A stretch of DNA of 64,000 bases from an uncultured Nesterenkonia sp. (GCA_947494195.1 CANLUC010000004.1:248188-312187); one strand, 5' to 3'. Positions 43,559-53,289 are shown, counted from the first letter of the stretch. A program made the numbers and translations. The notes: generated from the letters alone by a model not told the origin.

Positions 43559-46271
43559 GAGCGGCGGCCTGGGCGCGGAGGCCGCGGAGCAGGTGGTCCT
43601 GCTCCTCGATCAGCAGCCGGCGCAGCGCGGCGGGGGCCTCGGCGTTCTCCTGCAGCCACGCGGCGGTGCGCAGCACCAGCGGGTGCTCCTCCGGCACCTG
43701 ACCCTCCTCGAGATCCTGAGCCCCGGGATAGAGGCCTGAGATGACCCGGGTGGCCTGTCCCTGGCTCATCTGCTCCCAGACTCGCAGCAGAGACTCGAAA
43801 TAAGCCTCCGTCGCTCCGGCGACGAGCGACGCCGTGGCGGGATCCGGGGCGATGCCGAAGCCCTCCACCGTGGCGGTGAGGTGATCATTGGAGAGCTCGC
43901 GTCCGTCCCCGTCGGTCCCGCGGAGGGCCTGTTCGAACGCGTCGGCCTTCACCCGGCGGTCAGGACGCGCGGCAGCGGCCAGCCGGTGTGCGATGCGTGC
44001 CCGCGCGGTGGTCTTGGCGGCGAGCTCCGCGTCGAGCTGGCCGATGTCCACCCGACCATGGGCGGTGAGCGCCTGCAGGAAGGCCCAGCGCAGCTCCTCG
44101 TCGATGCGCAGTCCAGAGATCCCGTAGTCCTCGCCCGAGCCATCGAGCAGGGCCTCGAGCAGATCCAGCTGCGAACCCTCCCGCCGGGAGAGGACCGCGA
44201 GGCTTCGGGCGATGGCGCGCTGATGGTCTCCGCGCCTCCGGGTCAGCTCCCCGGCCAGCCGAGCTGCGAGGTCCTGCTGCAGCGCAGGGCGCTGGGCCGG
44301 CGGGGTGAAGCGCTCCAGAGCGGTGAGTGACTGCCGCAGCAGCCCCTGGACGACGACGATCTCATCAATGCCCAGACCCATGGTCTGTACGGCCTGCAGG
44401 AAGCGGCGGGAGGAGAGCTCGCCGTCGCGCACCATGGACCACAGGGCGGCCCAGACGGTGGCCCGGGCAAGCGGGTCCGCCACCGGGTAGCTGAGCACCG
44501 CGGCCAGTGATTCGGCGTCGAGGCTGATCTTGGCGTAGGTCAGGTCGTCCTCGTTCGGCAGCAGCAGCCGTGGCTGGTCTCTCGGCACGCTGAGCCCGGG
44601 GACCTCGGTCAGTCCACCTGGGGCAGCAGGGTCCAGGAAGACGTCCTGGGCTGCGTGAAGCGTCAAGGTGCCCGTGGAGGGATCCAAGACGTGGACCCCC
44701 ACCCGGATGCGGTGCGGGCGCGCCACGGGCTCTCCGCTGGCCGGGTCTGTGCCCTGCTGACGGACCACCACGGCGCCGCCGGGGGAGTCCTTATGCGAGT
44801 CGTCGATCTCCGCGGAGAGCACCGGAACGCCGGCGGTCTGCAGCCAGGCCTGCGCCCAGCTGTCCATATTGGCTCCGGTGACCTCTTCGAGGACCGCGAG
44901 GAAGTCCGCGAGGGTGGCATTGCCGAAGGCATGCCGGGCGAAGTAGCGCTGGGCTGCCTCACGGAAGGACTCGCGACCGGCGTAGGCAGCCAGCTGCTTG
45001 AGCACCGAGGCGCCCTTGGCGTAGGTGATCCCATCGAAGTTCTGGTCCGCCGCTTCGAGGTCACCGATGTCCGCCACGATCGGATGTGTGGTCGGCAGCT
45101 GATCCTGCACATAGGCCCAGGCCTTGCGGCCGTTGGCGAAGGAGATCCAGGAGGTCGTCCAGTCGGTGGCCTCGTCGACCGCGAGGGAGCCCATATAGTC
45201 CGCGAAGGACTCCTTGAGCCACAGGTCGTCCCACCAGTTCATGGTCACCAGATCGCCGAACCACATATGCGCCATCTCATGCATCAGCGTGTTCGCGCGG
45301 GTCTCGTACTGTGCGTCGGTGGCGGCGGTGTCGAAGACGTACTTCTCGGTGAAGGTGACGAGACCGGGGTTCTCCATCGCACCCAGGTTGTACTCCGGCA
45401 CGAAGACCTGATCGTACTTCCCCCACGGGTAGGCGTAGCCGAACTCATGGTGGAAGAAGTCCAGCCCGCGCCGGGTCAGCTCCAGCAGCGCCTCGGCGTC
45501 GAAATGCTCCGCGAGCGACGCGCGGCACAGCACCCCGAGCTCGATCTCCAACGGATCACCGCCGGGCATGCCGGTGGTGTCTCCGGCCTGCTCCTGGCGA
45601 CTGTAGTGCCCCTGGACGCGGTGGTATGGCCCCGCCAAGACGGCCGTGATGTAGGAGGACATCCGGGGAGTCTTCTCGAAGGTCACGCGGACCGGCTGCT
45701 GGGCAGCCGCGCCGTCGTCGAGCACCTCGCGGGAGATCTCCGCACCGTTGGACCGCAGCTGCCAGTCCTGCGGGCCGATGATCGAGAAGCCGAACCGCGC
45801 CTTGAGGTCGGGCTGTTCGAAGACCGGGAAGACCCGCCGGGAATCGGCGGGCTCGTACTGGGTGTAGAGATACACCTGGTCATCGGCTGGATCCACGAAC
45901 CGGTGCAGACCTTCACCCGAGCGGGAGTACCGAGCGGTGGAGGAGATCTCCACCAGGTTGGCTGACTGGAGCTCCGGCAGCAGGATCCGTGCCGGACCCA
46001 CATGGGTCGAGGTCTCCAGCGCCACCCCGTTGAGCACCAAGGACTCGACCGAATCCCCGAGATGATCCAAGAAGGTCGAGGCCCCAGGCTCGGCGGCCTC
46101 GAAGCGGATCGTGGTGTGCACGGGGTAGGTCACCGCATCGGCGGCCCCGGCGGCACGCAGGTCCACCTCGACCTCATAGTCCTGGACCGTGAGCAGGGCG
46201 CTGCGCCGGGCGGCCTCCTCGCGGGTCAGGTTCTCTTCATCGGCACGGGGGAACGCAAGCTCGGAATCCAT
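43551..46271 (-). CDS. pepN: Aminopeptidase N (M1 family)
   Basis: 906-residue zinc aminopeptidase releasing N-terminal residues from peptides in the cytosol. The exopeptidase motif GAMEN is at residues 297-301, and zinc-binding HEMAHMWFGD starts at 331 with the distal Glu in WLKESFADYMG. Beta-sandwich N-terminal and ERAP1-like C-terminal helical domains complete the usual length. The frame begins with a TTG at 46283; the ATG at 46271 is preferred. The 3' end lies in a 13-bp tandem repeat. Confidence 0.94.
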   Translation of the reverse strand: MDSELAFPRADEENLTREEAARRSALLTVQDYEVEVDLRAAGAADAVTYPVHTTIRFEAAEPGASTFLDHLGDSVESLVLNGVALETSTHVGPARILLPELQSANLVEISSTARYSRSGEGLHRFVDPADDQVYLYTQYEPADSRRVFPVFEQPDLKARFGFSIIGPQDWQLRSNGAEISREVLDDGAAAQQPVRVTFEKTPRMSSYITAVLAGPYHRVQGHYSRQEQAGDTTGMPGGDPLEIELGVLCRASLAEHFDAEALLELTRRGLDFFHHEFGYAYPWGKYDQVFVPEYNLGAMENPGLVTFTEKYVFDTAATDAQYETRANTLMHEMAHMWFGDLVTMNWWDDLWLKESFADYMGSLAVDEATDWTTSWISFANGRKAWAYVQDQLPTTHPIVADIGDLEAADQNFDGITYAKGASVLKQLAAYAGRESFREAAQRYFARHAFGNATLADFLAVLEEVTGANMDSWAQAWLQTAGVPVLSAEIDDSHKDSPGGAVVVRQQGTDPASGEPVARPHRIRVGVHVLDPSTGTLTLHAAQDVFLDPAAPGGLTEVPGLSVPRDQPRLLLPNEDDLTYAKISLDAESLAAVLSYPVADPLARATVWAALWSMVRDGELSSRRFLQAVQTMGLGIDEIVVVQGLLRQSLTALERFTPPAQRPALQQDLAARLAGELTRRRGDHQRAIARSLAVLSRREGSQLDLLEALLDGSGEDYGISGLRIDEELRWAFLQALTAHGRVDIGQLDAELAAKTTARARIAHRLAAAARPDRRVKADAFEQALRGTDGDGRELSNDHLTATVEGFGIAPDPATASLVAGATEAYFESLLRVWEQMSQGQATRVISGLYPGAQDLEEGQVPEEHPLVLRTAAWLQENAEAPAALRRLLIEEQDHLLRGLRAQAAAQA

Positions 46272-46308
46272 CCTGCTATTCAAGCAGAAGCCCGCTCAGG
46301 CGTGGTGT

Positions 46309-48366
46309 TCACTTCTTCCGCGACTGCATCAGCTTCTCGTCCACCGGGCCGTCCGGGGAGGCACGCAGAGCCCGGTAGTACTCCATGGACTCGTCCTGGC
46401 GCCGCTGCTCGGACCCCGAGGTGATCTCCATGCGCACATGCTCGGGGGAGTAGCCGAAGGAATCCACGATGTCCTGGGCATGGGGGCGCAGCCGCTCGAG
46501 CAGCCGGTTCACGTACGGGGTCAGCGTGCGCGCCCGCTGGGATGAGATCCGGCCGTTGAGCAGATACCAGTCAAGGGTCTCCTCGATGCGGGTCAGCGCG
46601 TACAGGTCTCGCAGCCAGGTCATGATCTGCTTGGTGCCCGGATCGCTCACCCGCTCCAGCGCTTCGGTGAAGGACTCCCAGAGCAGCAGGTCCGCATGGG
46701 CCTTCGCGGCATTGATGATCTCGAACTGGTGCTCGTTGAAGATCGCTGCCTGCTTGGCGGCGGGCAGCTTCGAGGCCGAGCGCAGCTCACCGGCGACGTC
46801 GATGACCATCTGCCGGGAGCGTTCGGTGAGCAGCTGGCGCTGCACCTCGGTCTGCTTGAACCAGTTGGCGCTGCGCCGCTCGTCGCCGGTGTCCTGGACC
46901 GACTGCACGGCACGGCGCAGGCCGAAGCGGTTCAGCACCGTGGACTGCGCCTGATTGGCCACGTAGCGCGAGAGCGCACCGAAGTCGGCGTCCTTGAACT
47001 CCGCGGCATAGTCGCTGAGCAGGCGCTTGGCGACCAGCTGAAGCAACACGTTGTTGTCGCCTTCGAAGGTGACGTAGACGTCGAGGTCAGCACGCAGCGA
47101 GACCAGGCGGTTCTCGGAGATGAAGCCAGCCCCGCCGCAGGCCTCGCGGGCCTCCTGCAGCGTGTCCAGCGCGTGCCAGGTGGTGATGGATTTGATCGCG
47201 GCGGCGAGGGTCTCGAGCTCCTGGCGGTTCTCGTCGGAAGCATCCTTGCCGGAGAAGACGTCATCGAGCTTGGTCAGCAGGTTCTCGTGGGCGAAGTTCG
47301 CTGCGAAGGTGGTGGCCAGGCGTGGCAGCAGGCGGCGCTGGTGGAGCTGGTAGTCCAGCAGCACCTCTTCTTCGATCGTGGAGGAGGCGTTGAACTGGCG
47401 GCGTTGGTTGCCGTAGGTGATCGCGCCGATGAGAGCCAGCTTCGAGGCTGCCACCGAGGCGCCGGTCAGCGAGACGCGTCCCTGCACCAGGGTGCCGAGC
47501 ATCGTGAAGAAGCGACGACCGGGGGAGTCGATCGGGGAGCTGTAGGTGCCGTCGGCGGCGACGTCGCCATAACGGTTGAGCAGGTTGGTCCGCGGCACCC
47601 GGATGTTGTCGAAGCTGAAGCAGCCGTTGTCCACCCCGTTGAGGCCGCCCTTCTGACCCTCGTCGGTGATGGTGATGCCGGCCAGCGGCTTGCCGTCCTC
47701 GCCGCGGATATTGGTGTAGAGGCAGTGCACGCCGTGGTTGACCCCGTTGGTGATCAGCTGGGCGAAGACGACGGCGTCCTTGGCGTCATTCGCCGCATTG
47801 CCGAGGTAGCGCTTGGTGGCAGCGGGGAATGGGGTGTTGAGGATGAACTCCTCGGTGGGCGGGTCATAGGTGGCGGTGGTGCCGATGGAGGCGACGTCGG
47901 AGCCGTGGCCGAACTCGGTCATCGCGAAGGCGCCAGGAGCGCGGAGATCCATGGTGGCGGGCAGGAACCTGCGGTGATGGTCCTCGGACCCCAGATGCAG
48001 CACGGCCGCGGCGAAGAGGCCCCACTGCACGCCCGCCTTGATCTGCAGCGAGGGATCTGCAGTGACGAGCTCTTCGAAGGCGGCGATGTTCGCGCCGTGG
48101 GCATCGGAGCCGCCGAACTCCTTCGGGAACGCCCGGTGCACGGCGCCGTCCTCGGCGAGCAGGTGCATCTGCTTGAAGACGCGCTCGCGGTGATCCTCCT
48201 TGGACATGCCCTCCACCTTGTGGAAGGCCTCGTCTTTGAGCAGCTCCCGGGCGTGGCGACGGGTGTCGGCCCAGGGCCCGAGTAGCACGTCCTCCATCAC
48301 CTTCTTGTCCACGCGGACTTCGGTGTCGGCGGCGTCGATGGGGTCGGGGACCGATGGGTGGGACAT
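46309..48366 (-). CDS. Acyl-CoA dehydrogenase/acyl-CoA oxidase-like protein
   Basis: 685-residue flavoenzyme, longer than classical acyl-CoA dehydrogenases. The FAD domain contains FAMTEFGHGSDVASIGTTATYD and VVFAQLITNGVNHGVHCLY; the helical part has ACGGAGFISENRLVSLRADLDVYVTFEGDNNVL, typical of the acyl-CoA oxidase branch. It probably performs the first step of beta-oxidation. The ATG at 48366 has TGAGGAGAC upstream. It is divergent from the thiolase gene across a 169-nt region with a palindromic operator candidate. Confidence 0.9.
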   Translation of the reverse strand: MSHPSVPDPIDAADTEVRVDKKVMEDVLLGPWADTRRHARELLKDEAFHKVEGMSKEDHRERVFKQMHLLAEDGAVHRAFPKEFGGSDAHGANIAAFEELVTADPSLQIKAGVQWGLFAAAVLHLGSEDHHRRFLPATMDLRAPGAFAMTEFGHGSDVASIGTTATYDPPTEEFILNTPFPAATKRYLGNAANDAKDAVVFAQLITNGVNHGVHCLYTNIRGEDGKPLAGITITDEGQKGGLNGVDNGCFSFDNIRVPRTNLLNRYGDVAADGTYSSPIDSPGRRFFTMLGTLVQGRVSLTGASVAASKLALIGAITYGNQRRQFNASSTIEEEVLLDYQLHQRRLLPRLATTFAANFAHENLLTKLDDVFSGKDASDENRQELETLAAAIKSITTWHALDTLQEAREACGGAGFISENRLVSLRADLDVYVTFEGDNNVLLQLVAKRLLSDYAAEFKDADFGALSRYVANQAQSTVLNRFGLRRAVQSVQDTGDERRSANWFKQTEVQRQLLTERSRQMVIDVAGELRSASKLPAAKQAAIFNEHQFEIINAAKAHADLLLWESFTEALERVSDPGTKQIMTWLRDLYALTRIEETLDWYLLNGRISSQRARTLTPYVNRLLERLRPHAQDIVDSFGYSPEHVRMEITSGSEQRRQDESMEYYRALRASPDGPVDEKLMQSRKK

Positions 48367-48437
48367 GGAGTCTCCTCAGAGCTGGGATGAGCGGGCGGGC
48401 CACTCGGATGGTCAGTGATCCTGCACACAAAATAGTC

Positions 48438-48443
48438 TATGAT
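48438..48443 (+). promoter_or_regulatory. Thiolase-operon -10 box
   Basis: TATGAT, directly abutting and sharing its last base with the TACTGACCAGTA palindrome. Confidence 0.5.
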
Positions 48444-48454
48444 ACTGACCAGTA
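48443..48454. promoter_or_regulatory. TetR-like operator TACTGACCAGTA
   Basis: Inverted TACTG/CAGTA halves with a 2-nt centre, in the divergent fatty-acid promoter region just after the thiolase -10 box. The form resembles TetR-family operators controlling fatty-acid genes. No repressor gene is in the window. Confidence 0.5.
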
Positions 48455-48535
48455 ACAAATGCAAGACCTGCGCGTCCGGCCCCACCGGGCCGCGACCCGG
48501 CAGGACCTGCAACCCCCAGACCAGGAGTGAGTTCC

Positions 48536-49828
48536 ATGAGTGCACAGAACGTCCGCGACGCCGTCATCATCGGCGGAAACCGCATCCCCTTTGCCCGGGC
48601 CCACAGCGCCTACGCCACCGCCGGAAATCAGGACATGCTGACCTCCACCCTGAACGGGCTGGTGGCGCGGTTCGGCCTCCAGGGCCAGCAGCTGGGCACC
48701 GTCGCAGCAGGTGCGGTCATGAAGCACTCGAAGAACTTCAACCTGACCCGTGAATCGGTGCTGGGCACCCCGCTGGACCCGAAGACTCCGGCCTTTGACG
48801 TGCAGATGGCGTGTGCCACCGGAATGGAGGCCATCGGCTCCCTGGCGAACAAGATCAAGCTGGGGCAGATCGATTCGGCGATCGGCGGCGGCGTGGACTC
48901 GATCTCGGACGCCCCGATCGTGGTGACCGATGAGCTGCGCGGCATCCTGATGGAGGCCAACCGCGCCAAGACCCTGAGCCAGCGGCTCAAGGCGCTGTCC
49001 AAGATCCGGCCCGGGCACCTGGCCCCGCAGGCCCCCGGGGTCAACGAGCCGCGCACCGGACTGTCCATGGGCGAGCATATGGCGATCACCGCGCACGCCT
49101 GGGGCATCACCCGGGCGGAGCAGGACGAGCTCGCGCTGGCCAGCCACAAGAACCTCGCCGCCGCCTACGACCGTGGATTCTTCGATGACCTGGTCACCCC
49201 CTTCAAGGGACTGAGCCGGGACAACAACATGCGCGCCGACTCGACCCTGGAGAAGCTGGGCAAGCTCTCTCCGGCGTTCGGCCGGGACCTGGGGGAGGAT
49301 GCCACCATGACGGCGGCGAACTCCACCGCGCTGACCGACGGCGCCTCCGCCGTCCTGCTCGGCTCGGAGGAATGGGCCGACGCGCACGATCTGCCGAAGC
49401 TGGCGAACTTCATCGACTACGAAGAGGGTGCCGTGGACTTCGTGGACGGTGCCGAGGGGCTGCTGATGGCACCGGCCTATGCCGCGGCCCGGATGCTCAA
49501 GCGAAACAATCTCAGCTTCGAGGACTTCGAGTACCTCGAGATCCACGAGGCCTTCGCCTCCACCGTGCTGGCCCAGATCAAGGCCTGGGAGTCCGAGGAG
49601 TTCTGCAAGAACAAGCTCGGGCTGGATGCCTCGCTGGGCACGATCGACCGGAGCCGGCTCAACGTCAACGGCTCCTCGCTGGCGGCCGGGCACCCCTTCG
49701 CCGCCACCGGCGGACGGATCGTCGCCTCACTCGCCAAGGAGCTCCACGGCAAGCCGGGCAAGCTCGGGTTCATCTCGGTGTGCGCCGCCGGCGGCCAGGG
49801 CATCACCGCGATCATCGAAGGACGGTGA
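48536..49828 (+). CDS. Acetyl-CoA C-acyltransferase (thiolase, FadA/FadI-like)
   Basis: 430-residue thiolase for the last step of beta-oxidation. The nucleophile Cys93 lies in QMACATGMEAIGS, His in GHPFAATGGR, and the second Cys in SVCAAGGQG. The ATG at 48536 has AGGAG 8 nt upstream; an in-frame GTG at 48527 overlaps that site and is rejected. The order thiolase, long FabG, MaoC dehydratase matches the mycobacterial fadA2-fabG4-htdX group. Confidence 0.93.
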   Translation: MSAQNVRDAVIIGGNRIPFARAHSAYATAGNQDMLTSTLNGLVARFGLQGQQLGTVAAGAVMKHSKNFNLTRESVLGTPLDPKTPAFDVQMACATGMEAIGSLANKIKLGQIDSAIGGGVDSISDAPIVVTDELRGILMEANRAKTLSQRLKALSKIRPGHLAPQAPGVNEPRTGLSMGEHMAITAHAWGITRAEQDELALASHKNLAAAYDRGFFDDLVTPFKGLSRDNNMRADSTLEKLGKLSPAFGRDLGEDATMTAANSTALTDGASAVLLGSEEWADAHDLPKLANFIDYEEGAVDFVDGAEGLLMAPAYAAARMLKRNNLSFEDFEYLEIHEAFASTVLAQIKAWESEEFCKNKLGLDASLGTIDRSRLNVNGSSLAAGHPFAATGGRIVASLAKELHGKPGKLGFISVCAAGGQGITAIIEGR

Positions 49829-49836
49829 ACCCACCC

Positions 49837-51204
49837 ATGCCCAAGGACATCTACACGGACTTCGCCAACACCGGCTTCGGTCGGACGCTGACCAAGAACC
49901 TCGGTCTTCCGCAGCCCGCCCGACTCCGACGCCATCGCCCCGGTCAGGCTCTGGCTCGGGGTCCGGTGGTCGTGCTCGGCGCCACGGAGGCCTCCGCGGC
50001 GCTCGCGGATCGCATGCTCGGCTGGGGCCTTGATGTGCGGCGCCATATCGGACCCAAGGAGAAGGTGGCCGCCGTCGTCGCCTGCTTCGACTCTGTCTCG
50101 ACTCCAGCCCAGCTCAGCGAGGTGGTCCTGGAACTGGGGTCGCTGCTCAAGCAGCTGATGCCCTCCGGTCGCGTCATCACGGTCTTTCGTGACCCGACCG
50201 GCACCCGCGATCCTGCCGTGCGCGCCGCACGGTCAGCCGTGCAGGGCCTCACCCGCTCCACCGCACATGAGATGCGCGTCGGCGGCACCGCCAACGGGAT
50301 CGTGCTGGCGGATTCGCTGGACGCCTCGGCGCCCGGTGCTGCGGGAGCCCTGCGCTTCCTGCTCTCGGGCCGCTCGGCCTTCGTCTCCGGGCAGTTCATC
50401 TCGGTGGACACCGTCAACGGTGCGCTGCCCCAGGACTGGGACCAACCGCTGCGCGACCAGGTTGCGGTGGTGACGGGAGCTGCCCGCGGCATCGGAGCCG
50501 CCATCGCTCGCGTGCTGCGTCGCGATGGGGCCTCCGTGATCCTGGTGGACATCCCCGCCGCGGGCGAGCAGCTGGCGGCGGTGGCCAATGAGGTCTCCGG
50601 CACGGCCCTGCAGCTGGACATCACAGCGCTGGACGCGGGGGAGCGGATCCTCGCCCACGCCGCCCAGCACTATGGCCGGCTCGACATCGTGGTGCACAAC
50701 GCCGGCATCACGCGGGACAAGCTGCTTGCCAATATGGACGACTCCCGCTGGAACTCGGTGATCGCTGTCAACATCGAGTCCCAGCTGCGCATGAACCGTG
50801 CCTTCCTGGCCTCCGAGCTCTTCAACTCCGATGCCCATGGCGGCTCCGGAATGGGTCCGCGGATCGTCTCGCTGGCCTCGACCTCCGGGATCGCCGGCAA
50901 TCGTGGGCAGACCAACTATGCCGCCTCCAAGGCCGGTGTCATGGGGATGGTCGCGGCGACCTCCGCGCAGATGGCCTCTCGGCACGGCACGATCAATGCG
51001 GTGGCTCCCGGTTTCATCGAGACCGAGATGACCGCGAAGATCCCGTTCGCCACCCGCGAGGTGGCGCGGCGGCTGAATTCGCTGAACCAGGGCGGCCTGC
51101 CGGTGGACGTGGCGGAGACCATCGCGTTCCTCGCCTCACCCCAGGCCGGCGGCACCTCCGGGCTGACCCTGCGGGTCTGTGGCCAGAACCTCGTGGGAGC
51201 CTGA
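49837..51204 (+). CDS. High-molecular-weight 3-oxoacyl reductase (FabG4-like)
   Basis: 455-residue reductase. Residues ~1-205 form a flavodoxin-like N-terminal domain lacking an intact NAD motif. Residues ~210-455 are the catalytic SDR domain, with VTGAARGIGAAIA, NAG, and the Ser/Tyr/Lys set in SLASTSGIAGNRGQTNYAASK. The length and layout match mycobacterial FabG4, which reduces long 3-oxoacyl-CoA with NADH. The frame extends upstream through the thiolase gene; the ATG at 49837, 8 nt after the thiolase stop, is the family start. Confidence 0.93.
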   Translation: MPKDIYTDFANTGFGRTLTKNLGLPQPARLRRHRPGQALARGPVVVLGATEASAALADRMLGWGLDVRRHIGPKEKVAAVVACFDSVSTPAQLSEVVLELGSLLKQLMPSGRVITVFRDPTGTRDPAVRAARSAVQGLTRSTAHEMRVGGTANGIVLADSLDASAPGAAGALRFLLSGRSAFVSGQFISVDTVNGALPQDWDQPLRDQVAVVTGAARGIGAAIARVLRRDGASVILVDIPAAGEQLAAVANEVSGTALQLDITALDAGERILAHAAQHYGRLDIVVHNAGITRDKLLANMDDSRWNSVIAVNIESQLRMNRAFLASELFNSDAHGGSGMGPRIVSLASTSGIAGNRGQTNYAASKAGVMGMVAATSAQMASRHGTINAVAPGFIETEMTAKIPFATREVARRLNSLNQGGLPVDVAETIAFLASPQAGGTSGLTLRVCGQNLVGA

Positions 51205-51207
51205 GCC

Positions 51208-52134
51208 GTGGCCACCCGCATCGAGATGCCCCAGCTCAGCGCCCTCTACGGCCAGGCGGCGCTGGGAGCAGCGCGCGCCAAGCTTCCCGGGTTGCGCTCC
51301 ACGCCGGCCACGAGCGAGCTGCCGCAGGAGTCGCTGGTGGTCCGCCACCCTGGAGTCAGCCTGGAACAGGCCGAGCGCTACCGCAGGCTCTTCTCCGGAG
51401 AACCCTTCGACGGCGCACATCGCACCGCGCTGCCCTCGGTGTTGGTGCACATCATCGGATTCCCGGTCCAGATGGCGCTGATGAGCCGCGAGGACTTTCC
51501 GCTGCCGCTGATGGGACTGGTGCACCTGGCCAACCGGGTCGAGCACCTGCGGCCGATCACGCTCGCCCAGCCGGTGCAGGTGCTGGTCAGTGCCGAGAAC
51601 CTGCGCGCGCATCGGCGGGGCACCCAGGTCGACATCCGGGTCATGGTCCTGGAGGATTCCGCAGACCCGGAGAGTCTCGAGGAGCACGCCGTGCTGTGGC
51701 GCGGGGTCTCCACCTACCTGAGCCGTGGGATCCATGTCGTGGAGGAGACCGCACCTCAGGCTGCGGACTCCACGCGGCAGGAGTTCGTCCCTCCGGTGAA
51801 GACCGCCTCGTGGCGCCTGAGCGCGGGGACCGGCAGGTCCTATGCCGCCGTGTCGGGGGACTACAACCCGATCCACGTCTCGAACCTCGCCGCGAAGGCA
51901 CTGGGCATGCCAGCGGCGATCGTCCACGGCATGTACTCGGCAGGACGGATGCTCGAAGGACGGGAGCCTGAGGGCGCCGGTCACCGCTGGTCCATCGACT
52001 TCGCCGCACCCGTCGCGCTTCCAGCGACGGTGGCGTTCGCCGCGGAGCATGTCGACGCGCAGCAGCTGCGCTTCACGGGATGGAATCCACGGAAGTCCCG
52101 CCTGCACTTCAGCGGAGAGCTTCGGCTGGGCTGA
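51208..52134 (+). CDS. MaoC-family hydroxyacyl dehydratase (HtdX-like)
   Basis: 308-residue double hot-dog protein. The C-terminal half has the hydratase-2 motif YAAVSGDYNPIHVSNLAAKALGMPAAIVHGMYSAG with the catalytic Asp and His; the N-terminal half is a non-catalytic hot-dog. Expected reaction: hydration of 2-enoyl thioesters or the reverse, in line with the preceding reductase and thiolase. It starts with GTG at 51208, 3 nt after fabG, with GGGAG upstream. Confidence 0.9.
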   Translation: MATRIEMPQLSALYGQAALGAARAKLPGLRSTPATSELPQESLVVRHPGVSLEQAERYRRLFSGEPFDGAHRTALPSVLVHIIGFPVQMALMSREDFPLPLMGLVHLANRVEHLRPITLAQPVQVLVSAENLRAHRRGTQVDIRVMVLEDSADPESLEEHAVLWRGVSTYLSRGIHVVEETAPQAADSTRQEFVPPVKTASWRLSAGTGRSYAAVSGDYNPIHVSNLAAKALGMPAAIVHGMYSAGRMLEGREPEGAGHRWSIDFAAPVALPATVAFAAEHVDAQQLRFTGWNPRKSRLHFSGELRLG

Positions 52135-52184
52135 GCGGGTCTGGTGAGAGCCGCACCCGGCCGGAACGTGTCCCACCTGGCGGA

Positions 52185-52190
52185 TACGAT
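52185..52190 (+). promoter_or_regulatory. -10 box of leaderless holA promoter
   Basis: TACGAT, 6 nt, then the ATG at 52197. Confidence 0.6.
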
Positions 52191-52196
52191 GGAGCT

Positions 52197-53225
52197 ATGG
52201 CGACGCAACGAGCAGGCACAGCACGCAGCGGCGCGGGACGGGGTACGAAGACGGCCGAAGGGCCCGACTTTCGCACCCTTGAGCCTGCGCCGCTGATTCT
52301 GCTCAAGGGCGGCGAGGACTATCTCGCCAGCCGTGCCGTGGACCGCGTCAAGCGGGCGCTGCGTCAGGAACATCCCGACCTCGAATTCACCCGGATGGAC
52401 GTCTCGGCCGCGTCGCCGGGGGAGCTGGCCACCATCGCCTCTCCCTCGCTCTTCGGAGAACCTCGGCTCATCCTTGCAGAGGACCTCGCCGCCATGAATG
52501 ACACCTTCCTCGCCGATGCCCTGGCGTACCTCGAGGAGGAGACCGCTGATGTCACGCTCATGATGCGTCACAGCGGAGGCAACCGGGGCAAGAAGCTGCT
52601 CGACGCGCTGGGCCGACGCGCCGTCGTCGTCGACTGCGCCGGGGCGAAGAACGACCACGAGAAGCTCGACTTCGTGCGCCGAGAATTCCGTGCCGCGGGC
52701 CGCGAGATTCACGCTGATGCAGCCCGAGCGCTCGTCGCCGCGGCCGGGTCGACGCTCTCGGACCTCGGCGGCGCCTGCAAGCAGCTCATGGCTGATGTCT
52801 CCGGGGACATCACTGAGGACCACGTGGACCGCTACCACGGGGGCCGGGTGGAGGCGACCGCCTTCAAGGTCGCAGATGCGGCCTTCGAGGGTCGGCAGGA
52901 GGCCGCGACGCGGCTCTACCGGCACGCGATCGCCACCGGCGTCTCGCCCATCGCGGTGACCGCCGCACTGGCGCGCAAGGGACGGCATATCGCCGCTCTC
53001 GTGGACCACCGGGGGAGCCCCGCGTCACTGGCGTCCTCCCTGGGTGCTGCGCCCTGGCAGCTCGCCCAGGTGGCGGAGACGGCTCGCCGGTGGCACCCGC
53101 AGCGCGCTGCCGAGGCCATCGAGGCAGTGGCCCGTGCCGACGCCGAGGCCAAGGGAGCCTCCCGCACACCCGAATATGCCGTGGAGCGGGCGATCACGGC
53201 CATCGCCTCGGCGGTCGGACGCTGA
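52197..53225 (+). CDS. holA: DNA polymerase III subunit delta
   Basis: 342-residue clamp-loader subunit that opens the sliding clamp. After a short basic disordered N-terminus, PAPLILLKGGEDYLASRAVDRV begins domain I of the degenerate AAA fold; domain III helices fill the last third. The frame opens upstream at 52080, inside htdX, but the ATG at 52197 has the leaderless -10 geometry and gives the usual length. It is immediately upstream of rpsT, an order widely conserved in actinobacteria. Confidence 0.94.
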   Translation: MATQRAGTARSGAGRGTKTAEGPDFRTLEPAPLILLKGGEDYLASRAVDRVKRALRQEHPDLEFTRMDVSAASPGELATIASPSLFGEPRLILAEDLAAMNDTFLADALAYLEEETADVTLMMRHSGGNRGKKLLDALGRRAVVVDCAGAKNDHEKLDFVRREFRAAGREIHADAARALVAAAGSTLSDLGGACKQLMADVSGDITEDHVDRYHGGRVEATAFKVADAAFEGRQEAATRLYRHAIATGVSPIAVTAALARKGRHIAALVDHRGSPASLASSLGAAPWQLAQVAETARRWHPQRAAEAIEAVARADAEAKGASRTPEYAVERAITAIASAVGR

Positions 53226-53269
53226 CACGTCGCGGGGCCTGCTCGGTGGCCCGACTCCTGCTTCTCTGC

Positions 53270-53275
53270 TAGCAT
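53270..53275 (+). promoter_or_regulatory. Candidate rpsT promoter (-10)
   Basis: TAGCAT in the holA-rpsT gap (TATAGG at 53276-53281 is an alternative). Either gives a leader of about 175-185 nt. Confidence 0.45.
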
Positions 53276-53289
53276 CTATAGGCAGTGTC

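Noticed and set aside
49372-49836. N-terminal extension of the FabG-like protein
   Set aside because: The upstream frame lies inside the thiolase gene; the start at 49837 gives the family length.
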